Below are positions 60,656 to 64,000 of a DNA stretch of 64,000 bases, one piece after another. Position numbers and translations under genes: made by a program. The notes under the pieces were generated by a model, which was not told the origin of the DNA, searched no databases, and saw only the letters and a list, made by a program, of their open reading frames with translations. The stretch lies in NCBI GenBank assembly GCA_002404995.1, contig DHKY01000006.1:124001-188000 (forward strand), in the 5' to 3' direction. Numbering within the stretch: position 1 is the stretch's first letter; every line of letters begins with the position of its first letter. Origin of the DNA: Caryophanales bacterium UBA4682. Lineage in GTDB: Bacteria; Bacillota_I; Bacilli_A; RFN20; CAG-288.

Positions 60656-61952
60656 TCCGATTCAGCAGTTTATCTCCTCGAATAAGGAAAAGAAGATTCA
60701 TGGGGTTACCTATAAAGAGGAGCTTGTCGATCAGAATATTCTTGTTTCTGTCCGTCATCTGAAAAGGTTCTTCCCTAGGGGAGGCGGAAAGAAACTGAAG
60801 GCTGTCCATGATGTTTCCTTCGATATCAAGAAAGGCGAATGTTTCGGCTTAGTCGGTGAATCCGGATGCGGAAAGACCACAACGGGACGTTCCATCATCC
60901 GTCTTTATCAGCCAACGAGCGGATCTGTGTACTTCAAAGGCTATCGTGTTGCTGCTGGCGAACGATGGAACCAGAAAGAAATCAAATGGTCCAAAATCAA
61001 GGGTGATGCCAAGATCAAGGACATCCGCCAGAAGGAACAGAGCGAACTCTCCGAAAGGAACAACAACACCTTAGAAGAGCAGATTCAGTACAATGCTGTT
61101 AAGGACAACTACGAAAAAGAAGTCCAGAAGATCAAAGACCATGTTGCTGAGATCAAACGGGAACAGGTTAAGAAGATTAAGAGAATCCGTTACGATAACC
61201 GGCATGTCGATCCGAAACTGAGGAGTAAGAGGCAGAGGATCTTCCAGGATCCGATTGATTCCCTTGATCCTCGTAGGACGGTCGAAGACATCATCCAGGA
61301 AGGATTGAAGATCCAAGGCTATCGCAATCGTCAGGAAAACCATGAGAAAGCCGTCAAGGTCTTGGAGGAGGTCGGATTGATTCCGGACTACTGCTCCCGT
61401 TATCCAAATGAGTTCTCCGGCGGACAGCGTCAGCGTATCGGTATTGCCCGTGCTATCATCAGGAATCCGGAATTCAGGATCTGCGATGAACCGATCTCTG
61501 CATTGGATGTCTCTATCCGTGCCCAGATCATCAATCTTCTCAACGATCTGAAGGTGAACCATGGTCTTACCCTCAGGTTCATTGCTCATGACTTATCCGT
61601 CGTCAAGTACTTCTGCGATCGTATCGCAGTCAGGTATTTCGGTGAGATGGTCGAGATGGCAAGCAGCGATGAACTCTTCGCTCATCCGCTCCATCCCTAT
61701 ACGCGAGCTCTTCTCTCTGCCATTCCTAAACCGGATCCGCTGAGTGAAAAGAAGCGGAAACGTATTGTCTATAATCCGGCGAAGGAACACGACTATCGTG
61801 AAGAAAAGCCGAAATTCGTTGAAATCGTTCCTGGACACTTCGTCTTAGCTTCTTCTTCGGAACTTGCTAAGTATAAGGAAAGGATTATCGAAGACGACAA
61901 GAAAAACGCAGAAAAAGAAGAACTGCGGAAGAAACAGGGAATCGAATACTAG
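60633..61952 (+). CDS. oppF: Oligopeptide ABC ATPase OppF with helical insertion
   Basis: 439 residues. Walker A GESGCGKTT near residue 76-84, Q-loop Q205 (IFQDPIDSLDPR), signature SGGQRQR, Walker B RICDEPISALD and H-loop IAHDLSV are seen. Between Walker A and the Q-loop there are about 70-80 extra residues rich in Lys, Glu and Asn, at a different position from the OppD insert. The gene overlaps oppD by 23 bases and is the last of the opp operon; it works as a heterodimer with OppD. Confidence 0.92.
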   Translation: MNQNSKNNPIQQFISSNKEKKIHGVTYKEELVDQNILVSVRHLKRFFPRGGGKKLKAVHDVSFDIKKGECFGLVGESGCGKTTTGRSIIRLYQPTSGSVYFKGYRVAAGERWNQKEIKWSKIKGDAKIKDIRQKEQSELSERNNNTLEEQIQYNAVKDNYEKEVQKIKDHVAEIKREQVKKIKRIRYDNRHVDPKLRSKRQRIFQDPIDSLDPRRTVEDIIQEGLKIQGYRNRQENHEKAVKVLEEVGLIPDYCSRYPNEFSGGQRQRIGIARAIIRNPEFRICDEPISALDVSIRAQIINLLNDLKVNHGLTLRFIAHDLSVVKYFCDRIAVRYFGEMVEMASSDELFAHPLHPYTRALLSAIPKPDPLSEKKRKRIVYNPAKEHDYREEKPKFVEIVPGHFVLASSSELAKYKERIIEDDKKNAEKEELRKKQGIEY

Positions 61953-61956
61953 GGAT

Positions 61957-61970
61957 TGTTACCGCTTACA
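61957..61970 (+). promoter_or_regulatory. Weak cre-like site downstream of oppF
   Basis: TGTTACCGCTTACA matches 12 of 14 cre positions and lies in a TTGT/ACAA inverted repeat, about 200 bases upstream of the following lipoprotein gene. It lies before the opp terminator, so its role is uncertain. Confidence 0.25.
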
Positions 61971-62042
61971 ACAATAAAATTGAGTAAGATGATAAGACAT
62001 TTGAAATCCTAAATATTCCCATAAATACGGCAGATTTAGCTC

Positions 62043-62082
62043 AAGAGGCTCTGCATCATTTACTGGTGAGAGCCTCTTCTGT
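62043..62082 (+). terminator. Terminator of the opp operon
   Basis: Perfect 10-bp stem AAGAGGCTCT/AGAGCCTCTT around a 16-base loop, followed by a T-rich stretch. The rest of the 61953-62168 gap leads to the GGAGGG ribosome site of the next gene. Confidence 0.75.
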
Positions 62083-62168
62083 TCTTCTACCATCCTTATT
62101 TAAAATAATATTCTCTGTAAAATAGAGAAGTTTTCTAAGTAATATAACTTTTTGGAGGGTATATAGAT

Positions 62169-64000
62169 ATGAAAAAGAAAAGTTTATTAATGACGATTGT
62201 CGCCTTCACTGCCCTTGGACTTGTTGGATGCAAGACGAATCCTTCTGATCAGCCTGCATCGAATCCCCCGGCATCTGAAACTCCTACTGTCAATACGGAT
62301 GACAGCAGCATCACTAGGCGTGGCAACACGACTTTTGAAGTCAATCAGACCATTACGTTCCGTTTCAATGTTACCAACGCTGTTCGTAACAAGACCGTCA
62401 ACGTCGAAATCGACAACACCAATGTTGCCGGTGTCTCTTTGACCGATGGCAGTGTCGATGATCATGCCAATAATGTTACCAACGTCAAGCTTCTTGGTAT
62501 TGAACCTGGAACCTTCAACAGGAAGGTCACTTCCGTTGAAACCGGCAATTCCAAGACTTTCACTCTGACTGTCATTGCTGCTAAGCCAACACTCAAAGAG
62601 GCTCTTACTGCTTTAGCTTCTGCTAAGAACTACACCTTCACAGGTGCTCCGGAAGATGAAAGCCTTAAGAACAATGCTACTACTACTATTACCAAACGTG
62701 TCGAGAAGGCTCTTACTGTCACGGATGGTGCTAGTGGCAACCTTTGGACTTCCAAGGCTGTTGATGATAGCACAGCTGATTACTATGCACGTTATGGTAT
62801 TGCCGTAAACAACGACAATCAGGCCTTCTATATTGATAAGAACAGGCATATCGATTCCGTAAACGAAAAGTTCGTGACCGATGAGAATTTCCGTTCTTCT
62901 GCTATCCTTGCTGTCAGCTCTTCTCAGGGCTTCCTTGATGGTGACAACTTTGCTGGTGATTCTGAATCTTTCAGCAGTTATCTCTTTGATTCCTTCTCCT
63001 TAATCAATCCTTCTTGGGGACCTTCTGCTAAGTCTGATGACAATATTTATGAAATCGAAGGCGGAACTTCTGATTCGGAAGAGTCCACTTATCTTGCTAT
63101 TCTCGAGTGCAGGCTTTGGAATATGGTCGATCCTTCCGGTATGATCTCCAACAGGCAAGCCAAACAGGTTTATACCTATGTCGATGCAGCTACTTGGATC
63201 GATACCTCAGTTGAAGTCATTGATGCTACGGATATCAAAATCACAATTACTCCTGTCCAGGGATCTGGCTTAAAGCGTATTGTTTCCGAAGGATCTACGG
63301 ATGAAGCAACTTATCCTGCCATGGTTGGCACGGTCTCCAATGTTGGAAGCACTGTTCTTGATACTGATATCAGGAACTATCTTGCCACTGATATTCAGGT
63401 CCAGAATCCTGGAAGGAATGTTGCCAAGAAAGCTAGGAAAACTGCTTTTGCTTCGGATAGCTATACTTACACTGAACCTGTTCAGTACGATTACACGACA
63501 AAAGACGGAAAGTCCACTTATGGCACTGTCTATCGTTATTGGCATTACACCAAGAACTATGTCTTCTTAGAGGTTCCGGAAGCTTCTAAGACCCAGTATA
63601 AGGCCGATACCGGCAATGAATGGGGAAGCGATGATGAAACCAAAGACATTGTCGAGAATATCGGTTATGGTATCGCCAAAGACGGCAAGGTCCATGAAAT
63701 CTCCTATGTTGCCGAAAAGGATTCCGTTGCTGCCCATGTCGAACTTGGTGATGTCTTACAGTCGCAGACCACTTCTGGTACTAAACAGGATGTCACTCTC
63801 AACTCTAGGACCGAATTTGCTCCGAGCGGATACATCTTCGATGGCGGACTCAGTGCTCTTCTTGATTCTACTGGTGCTCTCTATAGGTTATCCGATGAAG
63901 CTTCTACGTTCTGGAGCGGCGATAACACTCTGTATTACAACAACTACAGGTCTAGTTCGAACTGCTATGATTCCTTTGCCCTCTTCTTCTTCGGAATCAC
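62169..64000 (+). CDS. Large surface lipoprotein, partial (runs off the right edge)
   Basis: The frame is open from the ATG at 62169 (GGAGGG about ten bases upstream) to the window end, at least 610 residues. Lipoprotein signal with lipobox LGLVGC, then a Pro/Ser/Thr-rich linker. Residues about 45-130 look like an Ig-like module (TFEVNQTITFRFNVTN ... TFTLTVIAAK). The following sequence is beta-rich, high in Asp, Ser, Thr and Tyr, without catalytic motifs that I recognise. It probably is a surface protein related to the adjacent protease and peptide-uptake functions, but a role cannot be assigned. Confidence 0.8.
   Translation, partial: MKKKSLLMTIVAFTALGLVGCKTNPSDQPASNPPASETPTVNTDDSSITRRGNTTFEVNQTITFRFNVTNAVRNKTVNVEIDNTNVAGVSLTDGSVDDHANNVTNVKLLGIEPGTFNRKVTSVETGNSKTFTLTVIAAKPTLKEALTALASAKNYTFTGAPEDESLKNNATTTITKRVEKALTVTDGASGNLWTSKAVDDSTADYYARYGIAVNNDNQAFYIDKNRHIDSVNEKFVTDENFRSSAILAVSSSQGFLDGDNFAGDSESFSSYLFDSFSLINPSWGPSAKSDDNIYEIEGGTSDSEESTYLAILECRLWNMVDPSGMISNRQAKQVYTYVDAATWIDTSVEVIDATDIKITITPVQGSGLKRIVSEGSTDEATYPAMVGTVSNVGSTVLDTDIRNYLATDIQVQNPGRNVAKKARKTAFASDSYTYTEPVQYDYTTKDGKSTYGTVYRYWHYTKNYVFLEVPEASKTQYKADTGNEWGSDDETKDIVENIGYGIAKDGKVHEISYVAEKDSVAAHVELGDVLQSQTTSGTKQDVTLNSRTEFAPSGYIFDGGLSALLDSTGALYRLSDEASTFWSGDNTLYYNNYRSSSNCYDSFALFFFGI

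Noticed and set aside
1..64000. Mycoplasma-type recoding of UGA as tryptophan
   Set aside because: Inserted ABC ATPases suggested Mollicutes, but UGA ends several genes in family-consistent places (rnmV, the antitoxin and the TPR gene) and tryptophan is always UGG.
1..64000. CRISPR arrays, insertion sequences, rRNA or tRNA genes
   Set aside because: No regularly spaced direct repeats, no transposase frame and no rRNA/tRNA signatures were found on reading both strands by eye.

Overview
The window looks like chromosomal DNA of a low-GC, single-membrane Bacilli/Erysipelotrichales- or Mollicutes-type gut bacterium. The evidence is strong AGGAGG ribosome sites, lipobox lipoproteins, an MEP-pathway gene (ispE), the conserved tatD-rnmV-rsmA order, and ABC ATPases with large charged insertions. 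UGA is used as a stop (for example in the ATGA overlaps), so this is the standard bacterial code and not the Mycoplasma code. Exact taxonomy cannot be read from the sequence.

Layout: 1-2.9 kb (minus) holds three related small lipoproteins and a secreted 415-residue protein of unknown function, with a short remnant suggesting tandem duplication of the pair. 3.1-6.6 kb (plus) is mnmE-tatD-rnmV-rsmA. 6.6-9.4 kb (minus) has an AAA_14/DUF4143 ATPase and an anion permease. 9.6-11.8 kb (plus) is an M6-type metalloprotease lipoprotein, followed by a highly structured intergenic stretch. 12.1-19.3 kb (minus) is a defence island: a C5 DNA methyltransferase, a Sau3AI/MutH-like endonuclease, a ParB-like protein, a PLD-nuclease/SNF2-helicase fusion and a tyrosine recombinase. 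19.5-23.5 kb is an RHS toxin with an HNH-type tip and two related putative immunity genes. 23.7-31 kb (minus) is an ABC importer plus ROK kinase operon. 31.6-32.2 kb is a Phd/VapC-type toxin-antitoxin pair. 32.7-36.9 kb has prs, ispE, a TPR protein, thiN and a CDF transporter. 36.9-39.2 kb is the chromosomal origin (dense DnaA boxes on both sides of dnaA). dnaN, an MFS transporter, a GH2 glycosidase, a giant coiled-coil protein, a parS-like site and pepT follow. 48-62 kb is a peptide-use locus: a lactocepin-like subtilase, an OppA-type lipoprotein with a Big-like domain, and OppBCDF with unusual insertions. The window ends inside another large lipoprotein.

The most interesting observation is a perfect 39-bp inverted repeat. 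One copy lies inside the methyltransferase gene, exactly where its catalytic half meets its target-recognition half; the other lies about 250 bp upstream of the start codon. Each copy contains an 8-bp dyad around a 7-bp asymmetric spacer, the usual shape of a tyrosine-recombinase crossover site, and a complete tyrosine recombinase is the last gene of the same operon. Inversion would truncate the methyltransferase at 224 residues, separate the remaining restriction genes from their presumed promoter and point that promoter at the RHS toxin gene. This suggests a phase-variable type II-like restriction island, which is an inference that can be tested directly.
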